64,000 nt of DNA, taken from Proteobacteria bacterium UBA7415 (GTDB lineage: Bacteria; Pseudomonadota; Gammaproteobacteria; Arenicellales; Arenicellaceae). The DNA is taken from positions 496,001-560,000 of the forward strand of contig DKML01000031.1 of NCBI GenBank assembly GCA_002470515.1, written 5' to 3'. The notes below the pieces were generated by a model. The model did not search any database. It had not been told where the DNA came from and saw only the letters and a program-made list of their open reading frames with translations. Positions 47,628-56,595 of the stretch are shown piece by piece. The position numbers and the translations under genes are program-made. Every line of letters starts with the position of its first letter. Position 1 is the first letter of the stretch.

Positions 47628-48804
47628 AAATTTTACAAGTTTGGGATGCTGTTTTAGCCCAAGTGAAGTTGCTTGCGCGTTGCTGGCCTGCGCTAACATA
47701 ATGGGAGCGTAACTCAGGGTCATGCAATAGTAGGTTTAGTTGCTGTGCTATGTCATCACTTTTTTGTGGGTCAACTTGGATAGCTGCGCCGTTTGACACC
47801 TCTGCGAGCGCGCCAGTGTTGGATGTAATACATGGGCAGCCGCTTTGCATCGCCTCAAGCACGGGCAAGCCAAAGCCTTCATAGAGCGAAGGGTATACAA
47901 ATGCTGTAGCGCCCGAGTACAAGACAGGCAAATCATTTTGAGCTACAAAACCGAGATGTTTTACGACTCCTAAATCGTTTAGCTGACGTATTCGCTTTTC
48001 AAGTGCTGAGCTCTTCCAACCTAGTGGGCCAACTAATACTAAGGGGAACTCTTGTTGTACTTGTTTATCAAGCAGTTGATAGGCGTTTAAAACGGCGGAT
48101 AGATTTTTTCTCGGCTCTAAGGTGGCAACACAAAGAACATATTTTTTATAGCTCAGTGCGTGCGCCTGCAGTATCGAGTGGCAGTCATGGGCTGTTCTGG
48201 GGTAAAAGCTACTGTCGGCCGCTAGGTGAGTAACGTCTATCCTGTTTTCAGAAATACCATAATGATCCATCAGTTCTGACTTTACGGCATGAGAGATGGT
48301 GATGATTCTTGAGCTGCCGCAGCGTATTTTTTCAAAATAACTATTGAGGTAGTTAACTCGATGCGTAGGGTGCGTTTTAGGACATACGATATGGGACAAA
48401 TCGTAAACGGTGCTTACGTAAGAGCTACCCTTAGGATTCATTGAGTAATTCAAATCATGGTAAACCGCTCCATCGACAATGAATGCTTTACTTAAGGCAT
48501 CAAAATTAATGCTATCCAGCTTACGGTAAATTGAACGAGTCAATGGAATATTTCCAATTATGCTCCTCAGCTTACGAGCAGAGATAAGCTGACCTGCATA
48601 CGAACGTGATGGTTTGTTTTTTGCCGGCGTGTCGAAACCGCCCAATAGTGCGGCTAGATTCGTTCCAGTGTGAGCCTGACCATTCTTTATTACCGTTAGA
48701 TTAGGCCTTTGAACTAGCATCTCGCGTATTAACTCGATTGAGTATCGGCCAATACCAGTAAGCGGCGGCCGAATGTTGTTTAGATTATAAATAATTGGCT
48801 TCAT
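47614..48804 (-). CDS. GT4 glycosyltransferase, module copy 2 (WbpY-like)
   Basis: A 396-aa GT-B enzyme, clear paralogue of the 35375-36535 gene. Shared blocks include [45 protein letters not shown] and [21 protein letters not shown] (E-x7-E motif). Its ATG overlaps the stop of the next upstream gene, 48801-49913 (ATGA), and its own 3' end overlaps the start of the lipoprotein gene by 14 bases, so the module and the lipoprotein probably form one transcript. Confidence 0.9.
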   Translation of the reverse strand: MKPIIYNLNNIRPPLTGIGRYSIELIREMLVQRPNLTVIKNGQAHTGTNLAALLGGFDTPAKNKPSRSYAGQLISARKLRSIIGNIPLTRSIYRKLDSINFDALSKAFIVDGAVYHDLNYSMNPKGSSYVSTVYDLSHIVCPKTHPTHRVNYLNSYFEKIRCGSSRIITISHAVKSELMDHYGISENRIDVTHLAADSSFYPRTAHDCHSILQAHALSYKKYVLCVATLEPRKNLSAVLNAYQLLDKQVQQEFPLVLVGPLGWKSSALEKRIRQLNDLGVVKHLGFVAQNDLPVLYSGATAFVYPSLYEGFGLPVLEAMQSGCPCITSNTGALAEVSNGAAIQVDPQKSDDIAQQLNLLLHDPELRSHYVSAGQQRASNFTWAKTASQTCKIYDSL

Positions 48805-49913
48805 TGTTGAGAGACGAGCAATTCTTCAAAAAGAGCATCCAGAGCTAGCTTGAATTTAATATCGGTAAACTTCTCGTTAAAACGTTGGTAGCCATTATTT
48901 CCGAGTGTGGCAGCCCACGATTTATCAGAGGCTATTTGAAGCATTGCCTGAGCTAATCCTTCAGGATCATTCGGTTCAACCGTTAAGCCTTCTTTTTGAT
49001 GACGAGCAATCATCGGTACGGTTGAGGGTAGCCATGTATTAATGACTGGTTTTCTAAGTCGCATTGCCTCAAGCTGGACCAGTCCAAAAGCTTCGTTATG
49101 CATAACAGAAGGTATGATTAGAGCCATACTTCCTTGGATAATGCTCTTAATTTCTTCATCAGAAGCGTATTGCTCAAAGCTTACTTTGTGGCTCACCCCG
49201 AGCCTTTGAGACAGTAATTTATGTTGCTCAAATAAAGGTCCATTGCCAGCAATCACGAGGTGGGTCTCAATGTCTTGTAATGCTCGAATCGCGATATCTA
49301 TTCCTTTATAAGAAACGTGGCGCCCAACCAGAACAAAGTAATCATTCTTCGTATTTGCCCGAGTGTCGGTCGGAACTTCCGCAACTATTGGTAACCCATA
49401 GGGAATTATCTTTACCTTCGCTCTAAAACGTGTAAGTAGCGCAGAGTTCTCTATCATTCGCTCTGACGTTACAATGATCACTGCAGCACGCTTAAGAGTA
49501 AGATAAATCAGGGGGTAAGTGAGCCACTTTAGTTTTTTTTGCGCGACGATATTAGCATGCCAATAGACCGCCAAAGGCGGTAGCCTGATGATCATCGCTA
49601 ATGCAAGATCAGCGAGCGGAAAAGGATAGTGTACGCAGATGAGATTACTTTTTTTCACTCTTCTTCTAATTTCGCCAATCATACTCGGAGCGATGGGCAT
49701 AGATGCAATTTCTAGGTGCGATCGACAGCGAGTGACAACAGCGCCATCCAGGGTTTGATTTGAAATCGCACCATCCTCGCCACTAGTCAGCACCTGATGG
49801 GTATATCTCTTTGACAAAGAGACAATTGACTGGACTACTCTTTGTACGCCACCGTTAACTGGGAGGTAGACTTTGCAGATATGTAGAATTTTTGTTTGAG
49901 AACTATCAGACAT
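48801..49913 (-). CDS. GT4 glycosyltransferase, module copy 2 (WbpZ-like)
   Basis: A 370-aa GT-B glycosyltransferase paralogous to 36540-37649. ILHICKVYLPVNGGVQRVV, SGEDGAI, RCRSHLEIASMPIAPSMI, VHYPFPLADLAL and VLVGRHVSYKGIDIAIRAL all have direct counterparts in copy 1, as does the donor-site segment HNEAFGLVQLEAMRLRKPVINT. It would add a GDP-linked sugar to the growing glycan. It lies between the dehydratase and the partner GT4 gene exactly as in copy 1. Confidence 0.9.
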   Translation of the reverse strand: MSDSSQTKILHICKVYLPVNGGVQRVVQSIVSLSKRYTHQVLTSGEDGAISNQTLDGAVVTRCRSHLEIASMPIAPSMIGEIRRRVKKSNLICVHYPFPLADLALAMIIRLPPLAVYWHANIVAQKKLKWLTYPLIYLTLKRAAVIIVTSERMIENSALLTRFRAKVKIIPYGLPIVAEVPTDTRANTKNDYFVLVGRHVSYKGIDIAIRALQDIETHLVIAGNGPLFEQHKLLSQRLGVSHKVSFEQYASDEEIKSIIQGSMALIIPSVMHNEAFGLVQLEAMRLRKPVINTWLPSTVPMIARHQKEGLTVEPNDPEGLAQAMLQIASDKSWAATLGNNGYQRFNEKFTDIKFKLALDALFEELLVSQQ

Positions 49914-49995
49914 AATTAATGAGACGCGAGGGAGTGCTACGACCTAGTAGGCATAAGACAAAGATCTATAGTGCAGTAAAAGGAAGCTACAAAAA

Positions 49996-51036
49996 TCAGT
50001 TTGCAGTGTTTATGCCAATCACATTTTGCTGTGTCTTTGGTGTGCTTATCCCCAATAGTTTGCAGGCTTTTTCATGCGTTGAACTGCGCGTTAATTCCGC
50101 ATATAACATTTGAGTAATAATGTCGTTTAGATCCATCTTGGCACGCCATTTGAGTTTGGATTCAGTGAGGCTTGTGTCACAGAGCGTTTGCTTTATGTCC
50201 AATGGCCGTATTAAAAAATCTTTTGAAATCAAATGGTCGCGATAGTCCAAGCCAACTCTCGAAAACGCGATTTCTAAAAAATCGACTAAACTATGGGAGA
50301 CTCCTGTAGCGATAATGTAGTCGTCTGGGCTCTCTTGTCGCAATGTTAAACTCGCTGCGCTCATAAGGTCTTCAGCCGCGCCCCAATCTCGAGTGATATC
50401 AATGTTTCCAAGCTCAATCTTATCGCTGTCGCCTAGGGCGATCTCACATGCGGTATTTACTATTTTTGAGGTTACGTAATTTCGCGGGCGTAGCTGGGAT
50501 TCAAAGTTAGATAAAATGCCGCTACACGCAAACAAGCCGTACGCCTCACGGTATATTTTTGCTTGGTGTTGGGCACAGCTTTTACCGATACCGTAAGGAC
50601 TTTGAGGATTGTGGCGTGTGCTTGCAGTGGCCGGTGATAGACAATTTCCAAATATCTCGGTTGAACTCGCGATGAAGCAAGGTATGTTTTTGTCGGTTTT
50701 CCTAATAGCATCAAGAACATTTACGGTGGTAAGCGCTATGCTGTATATCGTATCGGCTGGTTCGATAAATGATCTAGCAACCGACGAGGGTGCGGCAAGA
50801 TGGTAGATTTCGTCAGGCCTAAGTTGATCAACCAGGTCAAGTACCTGTTGGCCATTTTGCAGGTCCAATGCACGCATACTCACACTGTCTTTGATCTTAA
50901 GTTCCACCAAATTCTGAGACTCACGTTCGGCGATAGCTCGAGAAGTCCCAACGACATGATAGCCCTCAGAGAGAAGCTTTCTTGCCAAGTACGGTCCTCC
51001 TTGGCCTGAGACGCCTGTGATTAATGCTGTTTTCAA
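49996..51036 (-). CDS. gmd: GDP-mannose 4,6-dehydratase, module copy 2
   Basis: A 346-aa protein closely similar to copy 1. The NADP loop LITGVSGQGGPYLARKLL, the YHLAAPSSVARSF and SSTEIFGN blocks, the catalytic YGIGK, and REAYGLFACSGILSNFES are all conserved, as is LGNIDITRDWGAAEDLM. A short extension at the C-terminus is unlike copy 1. As in copy 1, no partner reductase gene is adjacent. It is divergent from the second exporter pair, with 425 bp between. Confidence 0.9.
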   Translation of the reverse strand: MKTALITGVSGQGGPYLARKLLSEGYHVVGTSRAIAERESQNLVELKIKDSVSMRALDLQNGQQVLDLVDQLRPDEIYHLAAPSSVARSFIEPADTIYSIALTTVNVLDAIRKTDKNIPCFIASSTEIFGNCLSPATASTRHNPQSPYGIGKSCAQHQAKIYREAYGLFACSGILSNFESQLRPRNYVTSKIVNTACEIALGDSDKIELGNIDITRDWGAAEDLMSAASLTLRQESPDDYIIATGVSHSLVDFLEIAFSRVGLDYRDHLISKDFLIRPLDIKQTLCDTSLTESKLKWRAKMDLNDIITQMLYAELTRSSTHEKACKLLGISTPKTQQNVIGINTAN

Positions 51037-51461
51037 AGTTTCTGAACTCTGTTATTCGAAAAATATTATGTAAGATCTCAACATAACCCAGGATCGAAAT
51101 AAAAGTAGCTTGGAATGGCTCCATTTATGCGAACAGTGGAGGCATTACAGACATGTTAATTCAACCGTTAGGTATACTGAGACGTCTATGTTGCTTACTA
51201 TGCCAATTTCATTAATGAAATGCGAGCTAACACAAACATATTTCGGTTTTCAGATAAGACTCTTTAGAAAAACCGGCCTAATTATTGGACTTGTAAGTAA
51301 TCGAGATGCTGGTGATTAACTCGAAAACTAAAATGTACGACTGACTAATTAGTGCGTGATGAACGAATGAGCTCTATATTTTTATACGCATTGAGTATGC
51401 ATTTTAAGTGTTGCATACTTGTTCCACTTCAACTGAAATAGTCTACTAAATTACGGTTTAT
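51037..51461. other. 425-bp divergent intergenic region
   Basis: It separates the copy 2 dehydratase from the copy 2 exporter. No gene, JUMPstart element or clear operator was recognised. A 69-codon open stretch at 51110-51319 has no support. The corresponding gap in copy 1 is only 174 bp. Confidence 0.4.
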
Positions 51462-52250
51462 ATGAATGCAACAAAGAAGGCTGTTGACGATATATTGCGC
51501 GCCGTAAGAGAGAATCGAATCTGGATGGCCTTAGGTTGGAATGATGTGAAAGGTAGATATCATCGATCTAAGTTAGGTGCTTTATGGGCCAATGTTAGCT
51601 TAATGATCTTGGTGTGTGCATTAGGGCCAGTGTATTCAAGGATAATGTCGGTGAATCTTGATGTGTACCTCATTCATCTATTACTTGGATTCGTTATTTG
51701 GAATTATGTTTCTAGTATTATCTCTGAATGTGGGCGAGAGTTTATTACCTCAACCGCCTATTTAGTCTCTTTTCAGCTAGGCTATTTTACTTTAATAATG
51801 AGAGTGGTTTGGCGAAATTTTATTGTATTGTCTTACCAGATGTTGGGCTTTGTTTTGCTTGCGATTATTTTTGGCAAAATTCCGCAAATTGTATGGCTGT
51901 CTATACCCTTTGCATTACTGCTGATTACATTGAATGCAACATGGATGGGGCTTTTGTTGGCGGTATTGGCAACTCGTTATCGAGACCTTGATGAACTAAT
52001 GAATAATATTATTAGATTGGTTTTTTTTGTCACTCCAATCATGTGGATGGCAGACTACTCAGAAGAGTTACGCTTCATTGCCAACATTAACCCCTTCTTT
52101 CATTTAATAGAAATTTTCCGCATGCCCCTGGCTAATTCAAGTTTACCTATAGATAGCTGGCGTTTTATGGCCATAATGTGTTTGATCGGATGGCTAATTG
52201 CTCTGCCTGTATTTATTCGATACCGATCGCGTATCGCATTTTGGCTATAG
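51462..52250 (+). CDS. wzm: ABC-2 type polysaccharide exporter permease, module copy 2
   Basis: A 262-aa permease with six predicted helices. LGWNDVKGRYHRSKLGALWANVSL near the start is the amphipathic gate-helix region typical of O-antigen (Wzm) exporters, and FFVTPIMWMADY with FHLIEIFRMP near the end are standard ABC-2 features. It belongs to a different subfamily from the copy 1 permease, which lacks the RYRRS-like element. The ATPase gene follows after 13 bases. Confidence 0.9.
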   Translation: MNATKKAVDDILRAVRENRIWMALGWNDVKGRYHRSKLGALWANVSLMILVCALGPVYSRIMSVNLDVYLIHLLLGFVIWNYVSSIISECGREFITSTAYLVSFQLGYFTLIMRVVWRNFIVLSYQMLGFVLLAIIFGKIPQIVWLSIPFALLLITLNATWMGLLLAVLATRYRDLDELMNNIIRLVFFVTPIMWMADYSEELRFIANINPFFHLIEIFRMPLANSSLPIDSWRFMAIMCLIGWLIALPVFIRYRSRIAFWL

Positions 52251-52263
52251 CTGCTTTGAGGTA

Positions 52264-53034
52264 ATGTCAGTGACTTATTTGAATCTGGAAAATGTCTCTT
52301 TGGATTATCCTCTGTACGACTCGGCCAATCGATCATTTATGAGATCCATCACCAAGAACATTCCAGTTGGCGGTGTTATTAAAAAAAGAGAAGGTAATAA
52401 GTCATCGATACTCGCTCTCGACAGCATTAGTGCGTTTTTCGAAAGCGGTGATAGGGTCGCACTGCTTGGTCATAATGGTGCCGGAAAGTCTTCGTTGCTG
52501 AAGCTGCTAGCTGGTTTTTATGAGCCAACAAGTGGTAAATTATCCAAGCAAGGTAAAGTTTCAGCTTTGTTAAGCTTAACCGCTGGAATGGATGCGCAAA
52601 TAAGTGGCTATGACAACATTTTGTTATGCGGAATGCTGCGTGGCTTGTCTAGAAAGCAAGTCTTAGCTCAAATGGACGGTATTGCCGAGTTCAGCGAATT
52701 AGGAACCTACTTGCATATGCCTATCCGTTTATATTCGGATGGGATGATGCTGAGGTTAGCGTTTTCTATCTGTGCCAGCATGGAGTATGAAATATTACTG
52801 ATGGATGAATGGTTTGGAACTGGCGACTTAGCCTTTTTAGACAAGGCCAAACAACGTTTGTCTCAAATTATACACAGCTCTTCAATACTGGTATTTGCCA
52901 CACATAACGCAGAGGTGGCTAGGCAACTGTGTAATAAAGCGCTTTTTTTGGAGCACGGCAAGGTGATTTATCAAGGTCAAATAGAGGATGTTTTGCGGTT
53001 CCAAAAAGAGCAACTTTCAGTCAACACTAGATAA
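52264..53034 (+). CDS. wzt: ABC polysaccharide exporter ATPase, module copy 2
   Basis: I chose the ATG at 52264, giving 256 aa (MSVTYLNLENVSLDYPLYD). A GAGG site precedes it. Walker A is LLGHNGAGKSS, the signature YSDGMMLRLAFSICA, Walker B ILLMDEWFGTGD and the switch His in FATHNAE. The insertion KNIPVGGVIKKREGN between the first strands is common in O-antigen ATPases of the Wzt/RfbE type. Like the copy 1 ATPase it lacks the C-terminal glycan-binding domain. Confidence 0.9.
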   Translation: MSVTYLNLENVSLDYPLYDSANRSFMRSITKNIPVGGVIKKREGNKSSILALDSISAFFESGDRVALLGHNGAGKSSLLKLLAGFYEPTSGKLSKQGKVSALLSLTAGMDAQISGYDNILLCGMLRGLSRKQVLAQMDGIAEFSELGTYLHMPIRLYSDGMMLRLAFSICASMEYEILLMDEWFGTGDLAFLDKAKQRLSQIIHSSSILVFATHNAEVARQLCNKALFLEHGKVIYQGQIEDVLRFQKEQLSVNTR

Positions 53035-53064
53035 ATTTAAAATCGCCAAAACTTTCCAATAAAA

Positions 53065-55608
53065 CTAGAGTTTTGAAGCACGACTACTGATTAAATCAAC
53101 TCTTGATTTAATCCGCTTGCCAACACTTTCAGGAGAGTTAAATTGTTTAATGTCTGATAAGGCACGCAAGATCTTTTGTTGCGCAGATTGAGGTTGGGTC
53201 ATTATTTCCAGCAAACAACTTGCGGCATGACCAACATCAGGATCAGCCCATATTGAACCCTTTTTATAGGGGCCATAGTCTTGATCAAGCTCGACTAAGT
53301 CGTACTTGATTGGATAAGAATTATTGAGTGTCATGAAATCCATATTGGACGACCAACCTGTAGCCACAACAGGTACACCAAGGAACATCGCTTCGGCCAG
53401 GGGAAGCCCAAAACCTTCAGATCGATGCATTGAAAAGTAACAATCACTCGCGGCCATGAGGCTGATTAACTCAGATCGCTTTAAGTATCGATCAATAAGC
53501 GTAACCGGTAAGCGATCTATGTAAGATTGAACTTTTTGTTTAATTTCGTTTGAGCATCGATCTAAATTCGACAACTTTAATACCAAATGCGCATTCTCTT
53601 TTTGTGTGACACAAAGCTTATCAAAAGCCTCCAACACACCAAATGGATTCTTTCTTTCAGGAATACTTAGCATATCGATGATTGATAGAATCAAAAATGA
53701 TTCTTCAGGCAAATCCAACTCTTTTTTCGATATTAGATTTTCTGTTGCCAAATCAACACACAACGGAATAAGTGTCACAGGGATATTAGCGTGTTTGCTA
53801 ATAGCATCTTGACAAAACGTAGACGCTACCCAAATCTCATCAAGATAGCTATATGAACTTAAGTACTCAATGGGAAGGTCTTCTAATTCCCAAAACCAAA
53901 AACCAATATTGTAGCGACCTTGGTGATTTCTGGCATCTAGGCTGTTAAAAACATCGGGGGTTTGATCGGCATTTATATGAAAGATATTGATATCATATTT
54001 AGTCTCTTTAGAAACTTCAATTTCCGGACTTTCCTCCATTCTAGAAATATTATTGTTTCGAACGTCAACACCAACCAGCTTAAGGCTGGTCGCATTGCAG
54101 GCTCGAATAGTAGAACGAGCAGCTTCCCCTGTGCCGCTTTCAGCATGGAGGTAGCCGATAACATTTACACCGTCGTTTGCAACTAATTTCGAGCTCGAAA
54201 TTATCTCTGCGGTGGCAGGGGGCACTACATTCACTTGTCCGAGTAATTTATGCTTTAAACGTGTTCTCAGGTTTTTCCCAGGCAAGTAGCCAACCAGCTT
54301 TAACAGCTTAGGATTTGAATGCACCTTCAAAAATATCGTTCGGCCTAAATTTCCTTTTTTGGGTTTTTGTTCAGTAGATTCAGATTCAATTGCTTCAAGA
54401 ACTGAAGCAGTAAACAACGGCGATAAACCATATTCTTTTCCAGCACTTGCAACAAACCAACCTGCAAATGCTCTACTGTCAGTACCGAAAACGTCTGGGA
54501 AAGCCACCTGTAAATCTTGCCTTGAGGTATAGAGTTTGTGAGCCAACAAAGTTACAAATGGAGTTTTAAGGCCATTACTTGATTGAGCGGGCGTATTCAT
54601 CAGCTCTACCAACCAGCTTGATGGCGCGTCTAAAGCAAAAACAGGTGGTTCTGCTAGACTATCCTCAAGAGACAAATACGTTTCTCTTAAAAAGTTTGGC
54701 AATGATGAACCATCTGCATATTTGCCATAACCGTATTCAATATTTGAAACGTCATCTGCATCATTGGCAAATAACTCTGACGAATAGAGCTTGAAAAGCT
54801 CACTCACAACATCGCCACAATTATCAAAGTCAAAGCGGTTTTGATGAATACTTAAAATATTATCTTTATGCTTAAAGCCTGAGTAGTGAATAAACACCAA
54901 TGGCGCACTGTTAACTAAGTACTGACCATTTTCTCCTTTGCTAATCTGACGATGATTAAGATTCCAATATGCAACATTCCATCCAGAGTTTTGATTGATA
55001 TAAACACCTTCAAATAGACTAGGCGCAAGTTCCATCCATTTTTGGTCTACAAACAAGCCTCTGGCGACATCATTGACGCATAAAGTACGCAAGCGCCTCA
55101 TCCACCAATCTAAAAACTTAACTGATTCATCGCTGTTATTAACACCAATGTATCCAAGGTTATATGTACCGGCCCTTAAGATATCAACCTCATTGGGCCG
55201 CATACCATCGTCTAATTCGCCAGTTAAGTGCGGTGTTAGAACAACGTTATTTTGTGAAATTACGGCGCACATATCATCTAGCGTGCTAAATACGCGGATG
55301 TCCGGGTCGAAGTAAATAACATTGCTGTAACCTTCAGCAATAAATTTTGCAAATGCAAAAGGCTTGACAGCTGTGTTTAGCTCAAGAATGTTATATCTGA
55401 AAACAAATTCTGCAAAATCATCTACATCCAAGTCTTTGATATTGACCATGTCAAAGATTTCATTTTCAGGGATTAACCCACCTTCAGTATCGCAAATAAC
55501 TACAATGAGTTTTGCATCAGCACACTGCTCTTTTACGCTGGCCATTAAAGTCCTAGCGTAATGGAGATAGTTTCTTGAGACGATAGTGAAAATGCAGACT
55601 TTTGACAT
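53065..55608 (-). CDS. Large two-part glycosyltransferase (GT-A N-terminal, GT4 C-terminal)
   Basis: Starting at MSKVCIFTIVSRNYLHYART (ATG complementary to 55606-55608), the protein has 847 aa. Residues 1 to about 290 look like a GT-A/GT8-type domain with VIYFDPDIRVF as the DXD motif and AGTYNLGYIGVNN. A linker (about 290-480) follows. Residues about 480-847 form a GT4-type GT-B fold with VNVIGYLHAESGTGEAARS, IGFWFWELEDLP, SIPERKNPFGVLEAF and HRSEGFGLPLAEAMFLGVPVVAT with the E-x7-E motif. Both domains probably act on the same glycan. The gene converges on the exporter ATPase gene. Confidence 0.88.
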   Translation of the reverse strand: MSKVCIFTIVSRNYLHYARTLMASVKEQCADAKLIVVICDTEGGLIPENEIFDMVNIKDLDVDDFAEFVFRYNILELNTAVKPFAFAKFIAEGYSNVIYFDPDIRVFSTLDDMCAVISQNNVVLTPHLTGELDDGMRPNEVDILRAGTYNLGYIGVNNSDESVKFLDWWMRRLRTLCVNDVARGLFVDQKWMELAPSLFEGVYINQNSGWNVAYWNLNHRQISKGENGQYLVNSAPLVFIHYSGFKHKDNILSIHQNRFDFDNCGDVVSELFKLYSSELFANDADDVSNIEYGYGKYADGSSLPNFLRETYLSLEDSLAEPPVFALDAPSSWLVELMNTPAQSSNGLKTPFVTLLAHKLYTSRQDLQVAFPDVFGTDSRAFAGWFVASAGKEYGLSPLFTASVLEAIESESTEQKPKKGNLGRTIFLKVHSNPKLLKLVGYLPGKNLRTRLKHKLLGQVNVVPPATAEIISSSKLVANDGVNVIGYLHAESGTGEAARSTIRACNATSLKLVGVDVRNNNISRMEESPEIEVSKETKYDINIFHINADQTPDVFNSLDARNHQGRYNIGFWFWELEDLPIEYLSSYSYLDEIWVASTFCQDAISKHANIPVTLIPLCVDLATENLISKKELDLPEESFLILSIIDMLSIPERKNPFGVLEAFDKLCVTQKENAHLVLKLSNLDRCSNEIKQKVQSYIDRLPVTLIDRYLKRSELISLMAASDCYFSMHRSEGFGLPLAEAMFLGVPVVATGWSSNMDFMTLNNSYPIKYDLVELDQDYGPYKKGSIWADPDVGHAASCLLEIMTQPQSAQQKILRALSDIKQFNSPESVGKRIKSRVDLISSRASKL

Positions 55609-55749
55609 AGTATTTCTTGGTATTGTGTTAACTACGTTGCTCCTACAAATACTCATTCTCGCTGGAACTAAATTGTATTGTTGTTAAAATATTCACTTAA
55701 AATCGATAAAAACGGCTGAACCAATAAAACTGGCGTTTCACTAAAGTTT

Positions 55750-56508
55750 CTATGTTTTGTTTTTTTGCTCCGCACCAAATGCAGAAGTAGAGGAATCAAT
55801 CTTTCTGAAACTCTCAAGCTTTTCATCGTAAATCGACTTGGCGTAGGCATAACCTCTGTCTCCATATCTACCTTCATTGACCAGTTCAAACTGTGCTTCT
55901 CTGACCATTTCAACTAGGCCAGCTTGGTTTGGCCCCCATTTGTTCGTTCCATCACCATACAATGTGTCTGCTGGGAAGAATTGACATAAGGGTGTATCAG
56001 ACTCAAGGACAGTAACATCCGTTGCCAATTGCGTCTCTACGAACAAAAGGCCTTCTGACTTTGTAACGCTTCGAACCTTATCAAGAGCAAGAAGTGGATT
56101 TCGTAAATGGTACAAAACCCCTAAAAAAAGCACCATATCAAAGGTCCCAAACTCAGCCGGATTTAGATCATAAACATTGGCAATCCTATGTTCAACGTTA
56201 CTATTAAGCAGCTCCGCAGCTATTGAGAATCCTCTTATCCCTGGCGCGGTAAAATCAATCGCAAGAACATCCGCCCCTCTCCGCTCCATCTCAAACGAGA
56301 AAAAACCATCACAACACCCGATATCCAACACTCTTAAGCCTGAACAGTCTAACGGTAACCCTAATTGATCGAGTAATGCCAGTTCTTGATTGGAATCGTG
56401 ACTACCCGGAGTTTCAATACCCGAGGAAATGGTGATGCGGTGATACCAATGCTTAAAGCTAGCGACCTTTTTAGATGCATGCTCATTGATCTTTTTACTA
56501 TTTTTCAT
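55750..56508 (-). CDS. CmoB-like (DUF1698-type) SAM-dependent methyltransferase
   Basis: A 252-aa methyltransferase. Motif I is LRVLDIGCCDGFFSFEMERRG, motif II VLAIDFTAPG, and the family region FDMVLFLGVLYHLRNPLLALDKVRSVT follows. The TLYGDGTNKWGPNQAGLVEMVREA stretch resembles DUF1698/CmoB-like proteins, where it is part of the substrate pocket. True CmoB is larger (about 320 aa) and acts on tRNA, so this small copy in a glycan locus is more likely a sugar methyltransferase. It is fourth in the set of methyltransferases in the locus. Confidence 0.82.
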   Translation of the reverse strand: MKNSKKINEHASKKVASFKHWYHRITISSGIETPGSHDSNQELALLDQLGLPLDCSGLRVLDIGCCDGFFSFEMERRGADVLAIDFTAPGIRGFSIAAELLNSNVEHRIANVYDLNPAEFGTFDMVLFLGVLYHLRNPLLALDKVRSVTKSEGLLFVETQLATDVTVLESDTPLCQFFPADTLYGDGTNKWGPNQAGLVEMVREAQFELVNEGRYGDRGYAYAKSIYDEKLESFRKIDSSTSAFGAEQKNKT

Positions 56509-56595
56509 TTTTATCTAGCACGTGATGATAAATTAATTTCCAAGGAAGCGATTGTAAGAGACCTCGGGTCAATAGCAATGAATACTTAATGAGTC

